The notes under the pieces are model-generated. The model was given only the letters and a program-made list of their open reading frames with translations. It searched no databases and was not told the DNA's origin. A stretch of 64,000 nt of DNA. Origin: Alisma plantago-aquatica (lineage: Eukaryota; Streptophyta; Magnoliopsida; Alismatales; Alismataceae). This document shows positions 1-11,325 of this stretch, piece after piece. Every line of letters starts with the position of its first letter. Positions within the stretch are counted from its first letter, which is position 1. Both the position numbers and the translations under genes were made by a program. The stretch is from positions 891,325,835 to 891,389,834 of the forward strand of contig OY856410.1 in assembly GCA_963693085.1 (NCBI GenBank). Reading direction: 5' to 3'.

Positions 1-37
1 AAGCAAGAAGCCACAACGTCAACCTACCTCAATGTGC

Positions 38-42
38 CCTGC
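38..42. repeat. Target-site duplication, left copy (CCTGC)
   Basis: CCTGC lies directly before the TG of the left LTR and recurs at 9628-9632 directly after the CA of the right LTR. Five-base duplications are the rule for LTR retrotransposon integrases. Confidence 0.88.
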
Positions 43-2349
43 TGGTGCGCTCCCGCCAATGGTGTTACATAATACTCAATTGTAGTTTTGAATAGATGCA
101 ACCTCACAGACTGAATCACATGGTGGATTCACAGGAAACAACTACACCCACAAGCGTACAGGGTTGTGTCATAGTATAGGAAGGCGAAAAGTATAGGGTC
201 GATCCACAAGAAAAAGAGGGGGCACTAGATCTAGGTTTAGTTTCTCTAGGTTCCTACTATGGAGACTAGGGTTAAGGGTTTGAAGGTTGTTTTGATAGTT
301 AAACTATTATAGACAAATGATCAATTAAAGGCAAGAATGAAATCTAAGTTAACACTAGGCTAGAGTAAGGCTAAATAGACAAGAAAGGATTAAGCTAGGT
401 ATGAAAAGGAAAATTACACTAAGGCAAGCAAGAGAGAAGCAAAAGAGCAATTAAAGATCTAAACTAACATGAACAAGGTAAGAACAAAGCAAGAAGCTAA
501 CTAAGCAAGGAACGAGCTAATTAAGTTGAATAAGCACAAAACTAGGGTTTTAAGCAATAAAGAGAGGTATGGGTTGTTTAGGGGTATGAACTTATCACTT
601 AAGTTGGGGGTGACGTATCAACATTATGATCCCATTTAGATTATCCAAACCAAACAACAAGTTAGAGTCTAATGAATTAACCTAAGCTACTAACTGGCCA
701 TGGATATGCTAGGTTGTGTATAGGGGAACTAGTCCCTAACACCCCCTACTACCCTTATGAGGCTCAATTGGGTTAGGGATTAGGTTCAATTCAATTAGAG
801 TCTAATCAAGTCTAGGTTTCTAGATTAGGCATTCTTAGGGCAATTAGGGGTCGAGGGTAGTAATGGGGAGGTGAAATTAGGGCTTTGGACCCCAATTCCC
901 CCACATTCTAGCCTTGAGAAGGCTCCATGCTAATTCCACTAGAATTATATAATCTAGCTACTTAAATCTCTCACTTAGTTTTAGGGAGATTGATTATGAT
1001 GTAGAAAGATGGGAGGCAACCTAGGGATCTAAGAATTGGACCTAGGGGCAAATCCCAAAATTCACACATATAAGCAATTTGCCTAAATTCCTAGGTGATT
1101 TCACACAAAAACCAACAAGTAATCCATGGAGAATGGAATAGAAATAGAATATAATCCTTAACAAATGGAATTACAATGTTTACATGTCATTTTCCCCCAA
1201 CATGGTACTAAAGTAACATAATTTCCCCCAAACAGCCCACTCAAGTGGCCTAGCTACTCATATATATGGAAAATACAAAAAGAAAGGAAGAAGAATGAGT
1301 AGAGGAGTGAAAAGCCATGATAGGCTCAGTGAAGACTCCTACTTCTCCACCTCCTAGCAGCTGTAGCTTGAGCTCCCTCCTCCAAGATAGGTGAATGGCA
1401 TGGTTGTATGGTGGAAATGGAAGGAGAGTAGGGTTTTGATGGTGGAAATGGTGACATGGAGGTGGAATGAGGTGGGAATGGGTGGAGGACAAAAATGGGG
1501 AGGCTAGAGTGGTTGTAGGGTATCTAACCCCATGCCCCAGCCTCCACCTAGGTATGTATAGGTGTGGGGGAAGCATTAGGTTAAGTGGGGGCAGAGTGGG
1601 TAGAACAGTGCAGAAAATCGGGTAAAATTGTGTGTAGCATGGTCGTTCTGGGCTGCACGGCAGTGGTGGACAATGGGTAGCACGACTGTGGTGGATGGGA
1701 ACGGCTATGGTGAATTAAAATTGCAAGATCATAGGGTTTTGGTCATTTTTTGCACTAAAACTGGCACAAATGTGGTGGGTTGAGGGTAGCACGGCCGTAC
1801 TGGGTGGCATGGCCATGGTGGTCTAGGTGATGGTGGTCGTGGTGCTGCGCCACACCCGTTCTGCTTTTGTGTAGCATGGTCATGCTAGGTGGCACGGCCG
1901 TGGTGTCAGTCCTTGCACGCCCATTCTTTGCTCCACGGCCATGGTGCTTTCATCTTGACTTGGGGTCATCTCTGTTGATTTGCAAGTGACCTAGCACGGC
2001 CGTTCTGTGGTACCATGGTCGTTCTAGGTCCTGGATCAGCACTTTGACTTTGTTCTTTGCATTTTCCTAGAATTCTTTGCTTCAATGGATATTTGGCCAC
2101 TAGGGGTAGGTTGAGGGAGCATCAGACTTCACTTTGGGCCTCTCCAAGGGTAGAGAAACCCTAGGATCACTCCTTTTCTCTCTCTTCCATCAAGTGTAGT
2201 CCAAATGCCTGAAAAACATGCAAATAATGTCCATAAGTCAATTTTACACAAATAAGCATATTGGGAGGAAAAACATGTAATTTAACAGGTATAGATGTGA
2301 TTGAAGAGCAATATAACACAAGATGAAGCCCTAAAATAGGGCTGAATCA
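43..2349 (-). repeat. 3' LTR of the Athila/Tat-like element
   Basis: This segment aligns along its length with 7303-9627. It starts TGGTGCGC and ends GAATCA. Relative to the other copy it lacks a block of about 47 bp (7391-7437 in the right LTR). The TATA region is degraded here (1553-1562, TATGTATAGG) but intact in the other LTR. Minus-strand ORFs inside it (1250-1576) are proline- and histidine-rich, have no family signature and are not counted as genes. Confidence 0.9.
1620..2035 (-). repeat. U3 array of CACGGCCGTG-like words (3' LTR)
   Basis: Counterpart of 8931-9310. Well-kept words occur near 1786, 1896 and 1996 (GCACGGCCGT), with degenerate ones between them. Confidence 0.6.
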
Positions 2350-2386
2350 CCACCCCAAACTTGAAACATACTTGTCCTCAAGTATG
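2350..2386 (-). promoter_or_regulatory. Terminal polypurine tract with 5' hairpin
   Basis: Directly inside the 3' LTR the minus strand reads AAGTTTGGGGTGG, the polypurine tract that would prime plus-strand DNA synthesis. Just upstream is a perfect hairpin: stem CATACTTG, loop AGGA, stem CAAGTATG (2386 down to 2367). Confidence 0.75.
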
Positions 2387-4189
2387 CTCCAACTCAATCT
2401 CTCTACAAATTTTCCACAAATAAGAAATGACAAATGCAATGTAAAATATGATTATTATTAAATGGGATCAAAGATGACTGATTACATGCATTTCACCTCT
2501 CTCCTCTCCTACTTTCACAATCCAGTCATGAAAAGAGCACAAAGCATATGAACTTGAAATATAGCGCATAGAATACACAAGTTATCCATATTTCTTCCAT
2601 AAAGTTTTGGGTAAACCGTTTCATGGTGGTGTTAATTAAGGACGACTAGGAGTATTGTTTCACATTCATACATTCAATCTTATGTTTCAAATCACACCAA
2701 ATGACCCACGTGGTTGCGGAAAAGGGGAAAATGAGCTAGGTTTGATGTTTCCTAGCTCAATGGGTATGAAAGTGGAAGAAAGGGTTGTGGTAAGATTTTT
2801 GGAGTGCTATTACATAGAGTGCTCATCTTTTCTTTATTTGAATGCTCTTAAACAGGAGCATCCTTTTATTTTTTTTTGCATTTCTTTTCTTTTTATTTTC
2901 TCTTGGAGTAGATAAGGCATATGGTGATGAGAGTGAAGCAGTGAGATGTATATGTGGCCACCCCAAACTTTTGGAAGTGGCCACGGCTGATATGTGCACT
3001 TTGGCATCCTTTCAAGAGGCAGAGGGGTAAGGAGATGGTGAGTGAGTAGTCAGGTCTAAGAAGGGCCATTGGTATGATTCTCCACATAAGACATCCTGCA
3101 TGAAAATTAATCCAATACTTCATCCTAGATATCACACCACATGAATGAACAAGATAAAATTGATATATCAATCAAGTGATTCCACAAACACTAAGCGTTC
3201 AAAGCTTGCTCAACTCACAATTCAACCAAATAAACCACAATCATAAGAAAGGTGATGCACATGTAAAAAGTCAAACATTGATACCACTTAGCAAAAACAA
3301 TGATAATTCACTTGTGTTTGTCAAATGTCATCATTTTTACTCAAAATAGTAGAGATTGGGTCAAACACACTTTTTAGACATGAAATCTCAAATTTGGGCA
3401 AAATTGGATAAAATTGTGCTAAATTGCCTCCAATCACATCTAAGCCTATATTATTGAACTTAAGACAGCAAACAAGCAAATCCTAGTTAAAACATGCAAA
3501 AATTATCGAAAATCTACATGATATGCAATGCATGGAAAAAAGAGCAAAAATTTTGAAAATTATGCAAAAATGGCAAGAAAGCAAACTGCATGGCATGTAG
3601 GTATGCAAAGCATGTAAACTCTAGGCTAAAGAAAGCAAAAGCAAACAAACAGGGGGAAAACAACAAACAAAAATTAAACAGCAGATGAGATACAAAATGA
3701 GTGGAAATGGAATAAGGGCATACCGCCCTACCACCCCAAACTTTTGAATCATGTTGTCCTCAGCATGACACTAAAGTCTGGGATGATAGGGTAGACTATC
3801 ATTGTGGTGGTGGGGGTTCTCCTCCCTATCTGTAGTAGGCACCCTAGTAGTCTGACTGTAGAGGCAGATAGTTGTCCTGAAAAGCTGATAAAGAACTCAC
3901 CAGTCTTCACCCCATTGTGGGTTCCTTTGGGCCTGGGCATTCTAGAACTGGTAAAGATGGTTGACATGGTAATGCATATGTTGATGGTCCAAGCACATGG
4001 CATCCTATGTCCCCTGAAAGCCCTTCTATGCCTGTAGTATTCTATCATGCATCACCTAAATTCCCTCCACCTGTGCATGAATGGTGGCCATGTCATATGC
4101 ATTCACTGAGGGTTGTTGTGGCTATGACGCCCCAATCTTCTCCTCTCTCTGTCTCACTCATCGCACCTCTCTTTCCTCTGTCTCCCATC
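2387..4189 (-). other. Non-coding 3' internal region of the Athila/Tat-like element
   Basis: I see no coding similarity here. The stretch contains an internal hairpin plus polypurine module (3732-3768), another polypurine-like word at 2960-2974 flanked by two GTGGCCAC octamers (2954-2961, 2977-2984), and a T-rich tract near 2862-2925. Short ORFs on both strands (for example 2655-2915 and 3749-4048) have no recognisable features. Confidence 0.6.
3732..3768 (-). other. Internal hairpin plus polypurine-like tract
   Basis: The minus strand carries a hairpin with stem TCATGCTG, loop AGGA, stem CAACATGA (one mispair in eight), followed by AAAAGTTTGGGGTGG. This is the same layout as the terminal module at 2350-2386, but about 1.4 kb further inside and just after the last ORF. 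Confidence 0.55.
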
Positions 4190-4693
4190 TCACATCACTG
4201 TCTGTGAAGGTTCTCCTAGACCCCCCGCAAAAGTCACTTCAGGGATTCCATCTCCTCTGGGGTTCTCCTCCTCATACTTCCTCAATTTTTCCAAAAAATC
4301 TTGCGTTGGTTCATATTGTGCCATGAGGGGTGGAGTATGGTAGGGCAGCTCTAAGGGGACTCCTGGGTATGGTGGGTTGACTTGGTAGATGATCTTCTGC
4401 TCCACAATTGTGATCATGGAAGAGCGAGCCAATTAATGCAAGTCAACCAACTTTCCTCCATCTACCTTTGCATAGCCTGTCAAGTCATGTCCTAAGGCAG
4501 TGGCTATGGACGTTACAATCCCTCCCATTGCAAATGGATTTATTCTCTTGGAAGGGATTGTCCTTAGATTCTCAATAAGTAAAGCTCCCAGGTTTACATG
4601 TTGCTCGTTAGTCATCCAACCAAGTACAAAAAGATCTTTCTTTATGCAGCTGCCTTGGTTCTCATACCTACCAAAGATGGTGTTTGCTAACAC
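4190..4693 (-). pseudogene. Plant retrotransposon accessory ORF (PF20167-like), broken
   Basis: Two consecutive minus-strand stretches in one frame, split by a stop near 4433. The first reads FGRYENQGSCIKKDLFVLGW, then ALLIENLRTI and INPFAMGGIVTSIATALGHD. I recall this type of sequence from the 'putative plant transposon protein' family found in Gypsy-type elements; the family name is from memory. The second is acidic and proline-rich. It lies where an extra ORF is found downstream of pol in Athila/Tat elements. Function is unknown, and the 4700-4920 junction with the protease has many stops. Confidence 0.5.
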
Positions 4694-4924
4694 CTTTTAA
4701 ACATAGCAAAGGAATGGATTGTGGATAGCACTCGTCTTGGATTTCCCCACTACAAAGGTACTCTGGCCAGTATGCCCTTATTCCATTTCCACTCATTTTG
4801 TATCTCACATGTTTTCCTCATCCCTTTCATCACAATAATCATCACCAATTTCTTCACCTTAGTGTCCTATCAAATGCCCATTTGGACTTGTGAAGTGATC
4901 ATGTCCAATATCCCTACCTTGGAC

Positions 4925-5743
4925 TCATCGGGTTGGGGTCTTGTATATGTTGATGTTGATCTTAATGTCCATGAACGATATTGTCATAGTGCCACTATGC
5001 ACATGAATGTCAGCATCAGCTGTAAATAAGAATGACCTTCCCAGGATAATGGGAATCTTCCTATCCTCTGTATATATATCAAGTACAATGAAATCCGCTG
5101 AGAACACCATGCCTTTTTCTTTATCTATCATCACTAAGACATCATCCACTCTACCCCTAGGCACTTTTATGGATCTATCTGCCAACTAGAGAGTGCAATG
5201 TGACGACTTCAACTTCCCTAAGCCCAGCTCAACATAGACATTGTATGGCATCAAATTCACACTAGATCCCAAATCAAGTAAGGACCTATCTATGCGATAT
5301 CCCCCTATGTAACTAGGTATAAGTGGGGCTCCTGGGTATTTTCTCTTCACGGGAAGGGAGTGTTGTATGATGGTGCTCACTTGCTTAGTTAATCTCACCA
5401 TCTTTGAAATCCTCCCCATTGACCTTCTTTTCATAGTGCATAGGTTCTTGAGGAACTTGGCATAAGATGGGACTTTCTTAATAGCATCCAAAAGTGGAAT
5501 GTTCACCTTCACTTGGAGAAACACCTCAAGAATATCAACATTGTGCTTTTGCCTCCTTTTCAATTTTGGTGGCTCATCTAGTGCTTCTACGAATGGAGGA
5601 TCATTAGTTCTTGCTGTACTTGCATGAACATGAGGTGGAATAGTAGGGACGGTGGGACCTGCAAAAGGGATATGTGGTGGATCACATGGATTCCCAAACT
5701 CAACATGAGGTATCACAACATCATCTTCAGCAATATCAATCAT
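4925..5743 (-). pseudogene. Aspartic protease domain (broken)
   Basis: Follows gag on the minus strand. The retroviral-type aspartic protease would process the gag-pol precursor. The active-site block reads LLDLGSSVNLMP, with the D-x-G-S core, and it is followed later by KIPIILGRSFL, the usual second conserved block of plant Gypsy proteases. A charged linker (KLKRRQKHN, VFLQVKVNIPLLDAIKKVP) precedes it. One stop at about 5186 separates the two blocks and the frame stays the same. Just after the protease, where reverse transcriptase should begin, coding similarity ends near 4920, so pol was probably deleted at this point. Confidence 0.82.
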
Positions 5744-5849
5744 AGTTGCACCACTTGGCTACCTTTGCTTTGCTTTGTCACTCTTTCTTTGACTTGGAGG
5801 TTGCTCAAGTGTTTTCCCACTCCTTGGAAATGTCACAGCACTACCTTGC

Positions 5850-7145
5850 TCATGATGGGGAGAGGGAGCATGTTGTGGCTGTGGAGGAGGTAGGGGTGAT
5901 GGTTGGTATTGAAATTGAGGTGGAGAGGGAAATTGAGGTTGGAAGGAAGTTTTGGGAAAATTGAGGTGGTGAAGGTTGTGGGGGAGTGTAAGGCTTGGAA
6001 TAGCCTTGGAAGGAGAGAATGGGATGTACTTGCATGGGGGGTGGACTATAGAAAATGTGGGAAGAAGGCATAGGTCCACTTGCTTCATGGTGGCTCATGA
6101 CGGGTTTTGAAGACAATTTTTCTTCTTGGAGAGCAATTATGGAAGATAGCTTCTCTATTATCTCTTCTAACCTTGCAACATCTCTTTGAACATCATCAAA
6201 TACTTTCAATATAGAGAGAACATCTTCCTCAAACCTTGAGCTATATGTGGGACTTTGTGGTTCCTGGTAGCTATAGGAGTGAGATGTCTTTTTTTCTTCC
6301 CCATAGAACTCAATAACATTCACTGAATGACAGGGAGGTTTGGCAACTTGGTTTCTCATGAAGCTCACCATTTCACCAAACATTTTCATCAATTGTGGGC
6401 TTGAATCATCGTGAGTTGGAGATGTCACGCCAAAAGATAGGTCACTGCCACTAGCCATACTAGAAGCTTTTATCCTTGAACTTTTTGCCAAACTCTCAAA
6501 CAATGGCCATGTCTCCTCAAGTGGTTTAGCCATAAAAACTCCCCCATAAGAATAATCCACTGTAGCTTGACTTGCATGAGATAGACCGGAGTAGAAGGAT
6601 TGAACTAGCTGCCACAAAGGGATCTCATGATGTGGACATTCTCTCAACATCTTTTGAAATCTCTCCCAGGCCTCGTGAAATCGCTCATTATCTTGTTGGC
6701 TGAAACTTTCTATGGTACGCCACATCTATGTCAACTTTTCTCTAGAGTAGAATTTCCTCAAGAAGGCATTTTTCATCTCTCCCCAACTCATGATGTCTCT
6801 TCTTGAATCATACCACTCTTTGGCTTTGTCTTTGAGGGAGAAGGAAAACAAAGTTTACCTGATTATATCATCACTTGATGTCAGCATCCTGAAGGTGGAG
6901 CATACTTCAAGAAAGGAGTCCAGGTGCTTGTAGGGGTTCTCACTCTCCAAGCCGTAGAAGATGGGTAGGAGCCCAAGAAGACCTGGAAGGATGGAGAATT
7001 GCTCCCCTGGCATCTGATCAACCCTGCTAGTAATTGGTGATTTATAGTTTCTAGGCATGAAGTAGTCTTGAAGTGGCTTGGGAAGTGCATTTTGGCCTTC
7101 CATCTTATTTCCTCCCGAATGGCTTGTCACATGCACAAAGCACAA
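5850..7145 (-). pseudogene. gag: gag of the Athila/Tat-like element (broken)
   Basis: A single minus-strand frame carries a plant Ty3/Gypsy gag, the structural protein that packages element RNA. The N-terminal part (7145-6858) ends in a block with YKHLDSFLEVCSTF and SDDIIR. The middle carries KDKAKEWYDS, and the C-terminal part has SFSQQDNERFHEAWERFQ, CPHHEIPLWQLVQSFYSGL and YGGVFMAKPLEE, which follow the order of retrotransposon gag domains. Two in-frame stops break it, near 6855 and 6727. Beyond about 6450 the frame becomes serine-, proline- and glutamine-rich. No zinc knuckle is visible. The next ORF (protease) is in another frame. Confidence 0.85.
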
Positions 7146-7277
7146 CCAAACAAAAGAAAGAAAGTTAGTAAACCAATATACACAAAGAATGCAAAGAATA
7201 ATGAATAAAGAATAGAAATGATGAGGACAGTAGGAAAAGTCAAAGCAAAACTAACTAGCTAGGCCAAGTGCCTCTGA

Positions 7278-7295
7278 TCCCCAGAAACGATGCCA
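7278..7295 (-). other. Primer binding site, tRNA-Asp type
   Basis: The minus strand reads TGGCATCGTTTCTGGGGA, starting eight bases inside the LTR edge. It matches 14 of 18 positions of TGGCGCCGTTGCCGGGGA, the sequence I recall as complementary to plant tRNA-Asp and typical of Athila-like elements. Two of the four mismatches are consistent with decay of a CG dinucleotide and two are not. Confidence 0.7.
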
Positions 7296-8850
7296 GAAAG
7301 CTTGGTGTGCTTCCTCCAATGGTGTTACCAACTACTCAATTGTAGTTTTGAATACATTCAACCCCGCCGATGGAAGCACACGGTGGATTCACTTTTGATA
7401 TTTATAAAATCTAACTTAAAACCTACTCACACTAAAACAACTACACCTGCAAGTGCACAGGGTCATGTCGTAGTATAGGAAGGTGGCAAGTATAGGGTCG
7501 ATCCACAGGGAAAAGAGGGGGCACTAGAGCTAGGTTTATTTTTGCTAGGTTCCTACTGCGGAGACTAGTGTTAAGGTTTTGAAAGTTTTTTTGATTGTTA
7601 AACTATTATAGACAAATGAGCAATTAAAGGCAATAATGAAATCTAAGTTAACCCTAGGCTAGAGTAAGGCTAAACAGGCATGAAAGGATTAAGCTAGGTA
7701 TGAAAAGGCAAATTACACTACGGCAAGCAAGAGAGAAACAAAAGAGAAATTAAAGATCTAAAGTAACATGAACAAGGAAAGAACAAAGAAAGAAGCTAAC
7801 TAAGCAAGGAACGAGCTAACTAAGCTAAACAAGCACAAAACTAGGGTTTTAAGCAATAAAGAGAGGAATGGGTTGTTTAGTGGTATGAACTTATCACTTA
7901 AGTTGGTGGGTGACATATGAACATTATAATCCCATTTAGATTATCCAAACCAAACCACAAGTTAGAGTCTAATGAATTAACCTAAGCTACTAATTGGCCA
8001 TGGATATGCTAGGTTGAGTATAGGGGAACTAGTCCCTAACACCCCCTACTACCCTTACGAGGATCAACTGGGTTATGGATTAGGTTCAATTCAATTAGAG
8101 TCTAATCAAGTCTAGGTTTCTAGATTAGGAATTCCTAGGGCAATTAGGGGTCGACGGTAGTAATGGAGAGGTGAAATTAGGGCTCTGGACCCCAATTCCC
8201 TCACATTTTAGCCTTGAGAAGGCTCCATGCTAATTGCACTAGAATTATCTAATATAGCTACTTAGACCTCCCATGTAGGTTTAGGGAGATTGATTAGTAT
8301 GTAGGAAGATGGGAGGAAACCTAGGGATCCAAGAATTGGACCTAGGGGCAAATTCCAAAATTCACACATATAAGCAATTTGCCTAAATTCCTAGGTGATT
8401 TCACACAGAAACCAACAAGCAATCCATGAAGAATGGGATGGAAATAGTATATAATCATTAACAAATGGAATTACAATGTTTACATGTCATTTTTCCCCAA
8501 CATGGTATCAAAGTAACATAATTTCCTCCAAATAGCCCACCCAAGTGGCCTAGCTACTCATAGACATGGAAAATACAAAAAGAAAGGAAGAAGAATGAGT
8601 AGATGAGTGAAAAGCCATGATGGGCTCAGTGAATACTCCTCCTTATCCACCTTCTAGAAGTTGTAGCTCGAGCTCCCTCCTCCAAGGTAGGTGAATGGCA
8701 TGGATGTATGGTGGAAATGGAAGGAAATAGGGTTTTGATGATGAAAATGGTGAAATGGAGGTGGAATGAGGTGGGAATGGGTGGAGGATGAAAATGAGGA
8801 TGCTAGAGTGGTTGTAGGGTAGCTAACCCCATGCCCCATCCGCAACCTAG

Positions 8851-8860
8851 GTATATATAG
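8851..8860 (-). promoter_or_regulatory. TATA box of the 5' LTR
   Basis: The minus strand reads CTATATATAC, placed between the U3 palindrome array (higher coordinates) and the R/U5 part. The equivalent site in the 3' LTR has decayed. Confidence 0.5.
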
Positions 8861-8930
8861 GTGTGGAGAAAGCACTAGGTTAAGTGAGGGCAAATTGGGT
8901 AGAACATTGTAGAAAATCGGGTAAAATTGT

Positions 8931-9310
8931 GTGTAGCACGGACAATCAGGGTTGCACGGTAGTGGTGGATGGGAACGGCCGTGGTGAATTAAAATGGCAA
9001 GATCACAGGGTTTTGGTCAATTTTTGCACTAAAACTGGCACGGTCATGGTGGGTTGAGGGTAGCACGGCCATGATGGGTGGCACGACCGTGGTGGTCTAG
9101 GTGATGGTGGTTGTGGTGTTGTGCCACGCCCATTCTACTTTTGTGTAGAATGGTTGTGTTAGGTGGCACGGACGTGGTGTCTATTCTTGCACGGCCATTC
9201 TTTGTTGCATGGCCGTGGTTCTTTCATCTTGACTTGGGGGTGATTCTGTTGATTTGCAAGTGACCTAGCATGGTCGTTCTGTGGTACCACGGCTGTTCTG
9301 GGTCTTCAAT
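8931..9310 (-). repeat. U3 array of CACGGCCGTG-like words (5' LTR)
   Basis: About a dozen variants of a palindromic word close to GCACGGCCGTGGTG are spread over 380 bp just upstream of the TATA box on the minus strand. Copies differ mainly where CG has become TG or CA, as in CATGGTCGT or CACGGCCAT, as expected for decay of methylated CG sites. The 3' LTR has the same array at 1620-2035. Confidence 0.6.
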
Positions 9311-9627
9311 CAGCACTTTGAGTTTGTTCTTTGGATTTTCTTGGACATCTTTGCTTCATTGGATCTTTGGCCACTAGGGGTAGGTTGAGGGAGCATCAAA
9401 CTTCACTTTAGGCCTCTCTAAGGGTAGAGAAACCCTAGGATCACTCATTCTCTCTCTCTCTCTTCCATCAAGTGTGGTCCAAATGCCTAAAAAACATGCA
9501 AATAATGTCCATAAGTGCATTTTACACAAATAAGCATATTGAGAGGAAAAACATGTAATCTAACAAGTATAGATGTGATTGAAGAGAAATATAACACAAG
9601 ATGAAGCCCTAAAATAGGGCTGAATCA

Positions 9628-9632
9628 CCTGC
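9628..9632. repeat. Target-site duplication, right copy (CCTGC)
   Basis: Exact partner of 38-42. Removing one copy and the element joins 1-42 to 9633 onward, and an open frame then runs across the join. Confidence 0.88.
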
Positions 9633-9639
9633 CACCATC

Positions 9640-10709
9640 CTAGTTCTAGTTGCTACCACCAGAAAACCTATATCTCTACCATAGTAGAAGGTGCATGATG
9701 TTCTTGATAGTCCACCAAGACATTGTCATCATTCTGATCACCTATCTTCATCTCATCAAGAACCCAGATATGAGACTCATTATTCATCTTCCTCATAACT
9801 AGATACCTTGGGAGGCAGATTTGGTCATGAATTTGACATTATGCATAGGGTAACCGACGCAACTATGACTATTTTACTAAACTTCAAAAAGCCATGCAGA
9901 ACATAACACAGCAAGTTTAATCTCTTGACACATGGGTCAGTGAGCTGAGCGACATACCCGTACAAATGGTGACCCTTCACCGTAAGCTTGATGAAATATG
10001 GAAGGTCCAGCACCACCTTCTACTTCATATGACACATCAAGAAAAAGCTAGGGAGCACCGAGAAGAACAACATGCTCTTCGACGACTAAGTCGAGCGAAC
10101 GCCTTAGAAGTTCTGTTGAAGCATCATCTTCACCTTCTTCTCAGTCTTATGAAGGAAATTCTTATGTTGCCGATACTATGAGTGAGTACGCTCATCACCA
10201 TTCTCTTGATCCAGTAGTTGGGTCATTTTGGAAATTTGTGTCCCATGTATCTGAATCTATTTTGGGCACATCTAAACCTTTTGTCAACCGACCACACTCT
10301 TCATATTCTAAAGTTTCTAGCAAGTTGACTTCCTCTTTTCGATATTGCACCTATTATCAGCCCATCTGAGGATCATCCATCCAAGAACATTCCACTTCCA
10401 ACTCTATCATCATCCCATGATACCTTTGAAAATGAAATGAAGCATAAATTAGAAGAAGCAATTCTCAATATGAGCCCAACTCGTTCTCTGCTCAATTTGT
10501 GCTCAGAAGAAGACATATATGTTGGAGTGTGTACCACTCACACAGATCTCAACGATGATTCTATGAGTCCATATGACAGTGAAGATGTTTCTTTTGATGA
10601 TGACAATGGTGATCTCTCTATTATATTATCAGCCGCAACTCCCCATCTATCTGAACCAATCTTCTCGGAACCTCTCTTACCACTATCACCTCAACTTCCT
10701 CTAAAATGA
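9640..10709 (+). pseudogene. Degenerate ORF upstream of the Ulp1-like domains
   Basis: Plus-strand coding-like sequence in several frames. From 9820 to 10130 it reads as a helical, charged stretch (VTLHRKLDEIW, QEKAREHREEQHALRRLSRA) with coiled-coil character and frameshifts near 9890 and 10125. At 10437-10709 there is an acidic, serine-rich stretch (SEDVSFDDDNGDLS). I do not recognise a family. The position before the protease domains suggests that it is the N-terminal part of the same element protein. Confidence 0.4.
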
Positions 10710-10884
10710 GTGGATTTGATTCATATTGTTTGAAGGGAATGCCCATTCATGACATTTTGGTCTTACAAGACATTTTGGATGACCATCATAATGGTATCCA
10801 TATTGTCTATAACAATGGCTCCATCACCATTTCATGTGAACATTTCAGGAACCTCTTTTGAAATCTTGTGAAGATCACTAGAAA

Positions 10885-11325
10885 ATGTTCACAGTCCTCG
10901 TATCAACTATCATGGAGGACGTCATGCCCAATGATAAGTATTGGTCATATTATAATGCAACGCCTTCCTTAGCTAGCTACTTATTCAAGAATCATTTAAA
11001 GGCTCAAGCAATTTTGACATTGCAGGAAAAGCTTGAGCTCAAGAAAACAAGAGTCATCTTGTTACCTTTTCATTTCATAGGATTGTGGCTACTTTGTGTT
11101 GTTCATTTAAACAAATGCCAAGTTACTTTGTTCAACACATGCACTGTGACACTAACAAATTCTGATACACAATTCAAGGATCGTGCTGCTAAAAAACTTC
11201 CTCACATTTCGATCGGACTTCAAATAGTTTTCCACGCGGTTCGCTATTATCAGCCCAACTGGACAAGTTATGTGATTGCACTTTTAACTTTCCAGCACAA
11301 TAATAGTGCTTATATAGTTCTCTGA
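10885..11325 (+). pseudogene. First Ulp1-like (C48) protease domain, catalytic residues lost
   Basis: An open stretch of 146 residues. Ulp1-like peptidases have an H-W block, a D-S block and a Q...DCG block. Here the matching blocks are GLWLLCVVHLNKCQVTLFNT and YYQPNWTSYVIALL. The fold signature is visible, but the histidine position is L, the aspartate position is N and the cysteine position is Y. The tyrosine codon is TAT, one G-to-A step from TGT. It reads as a dead protease copy directly before a second, better-kept one. The family call is by pattern and the alternatives are few. Confidence 0.45.

Larger units (their letters stand above)
43..9627 (-). mobile_element. Athila/Tat-like LTR retrotransposon lacking RT, RNase H and integrase
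   Basis: This is a complete insertion bounded by TG and CA, with the 5-bp target duplication CCTGC on each side (38-42, 9628-9632). Two direct long terminal repeats of about 2.3 kb enclose about 4.95 kb of internal sequence. Read on the minus strand the order is 5' LTR, a primer site resembling the complement of tRNA-Asp, gag, aspartic protease, a further ORF, a long non-coding stretch, a polypurine tract and the 3' LTR. No reverse transcriptase, RNase H or integrase motif is present, so it is non-autonomous. The tRNA-Asp-like primer site and the gag type fit Athila/Tat Ty3/Gypsy elements. By eye the LTRs differ at roughly 6-11% of sites in sampled blocks, which means an old insertion. It interrupts the Ulp1-bearing element. 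Confidence 0.88.
7303..9627 (-). repeat. 5' LTR of the Athila/Tat-like element
   Basis: Partner of 43-2349. On the minus strand it holds U3 (upper coordinates) with an array of CG-rich short palindromes, then a TATA box at 8851-8860, then R/U5 ending next to the primer site at 7295. The U5 part has a block around 7440-7520 (CAAGTGCACAGGGT, GGGTCGATCCACAG) of a kind that I recall near the 3' end of Athila/Tat-type LTRs. Confidence 0.9.

Noticed and set aside
1250..1576. Proline- and histidine-rich ORF in the LTR, with partner at 8654-8893
   Set aside because: It lies between the TATA box and U5 of the LTR, differs in length between the two LTRs and has no domain.
3749..4048. ORFs on both strands after the accessory ORF (also 3804-4037, 4007-4326)
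   Set aside because: No family pattern, and mutually overlapping on opposite strands; taken as non-coding 3' region.
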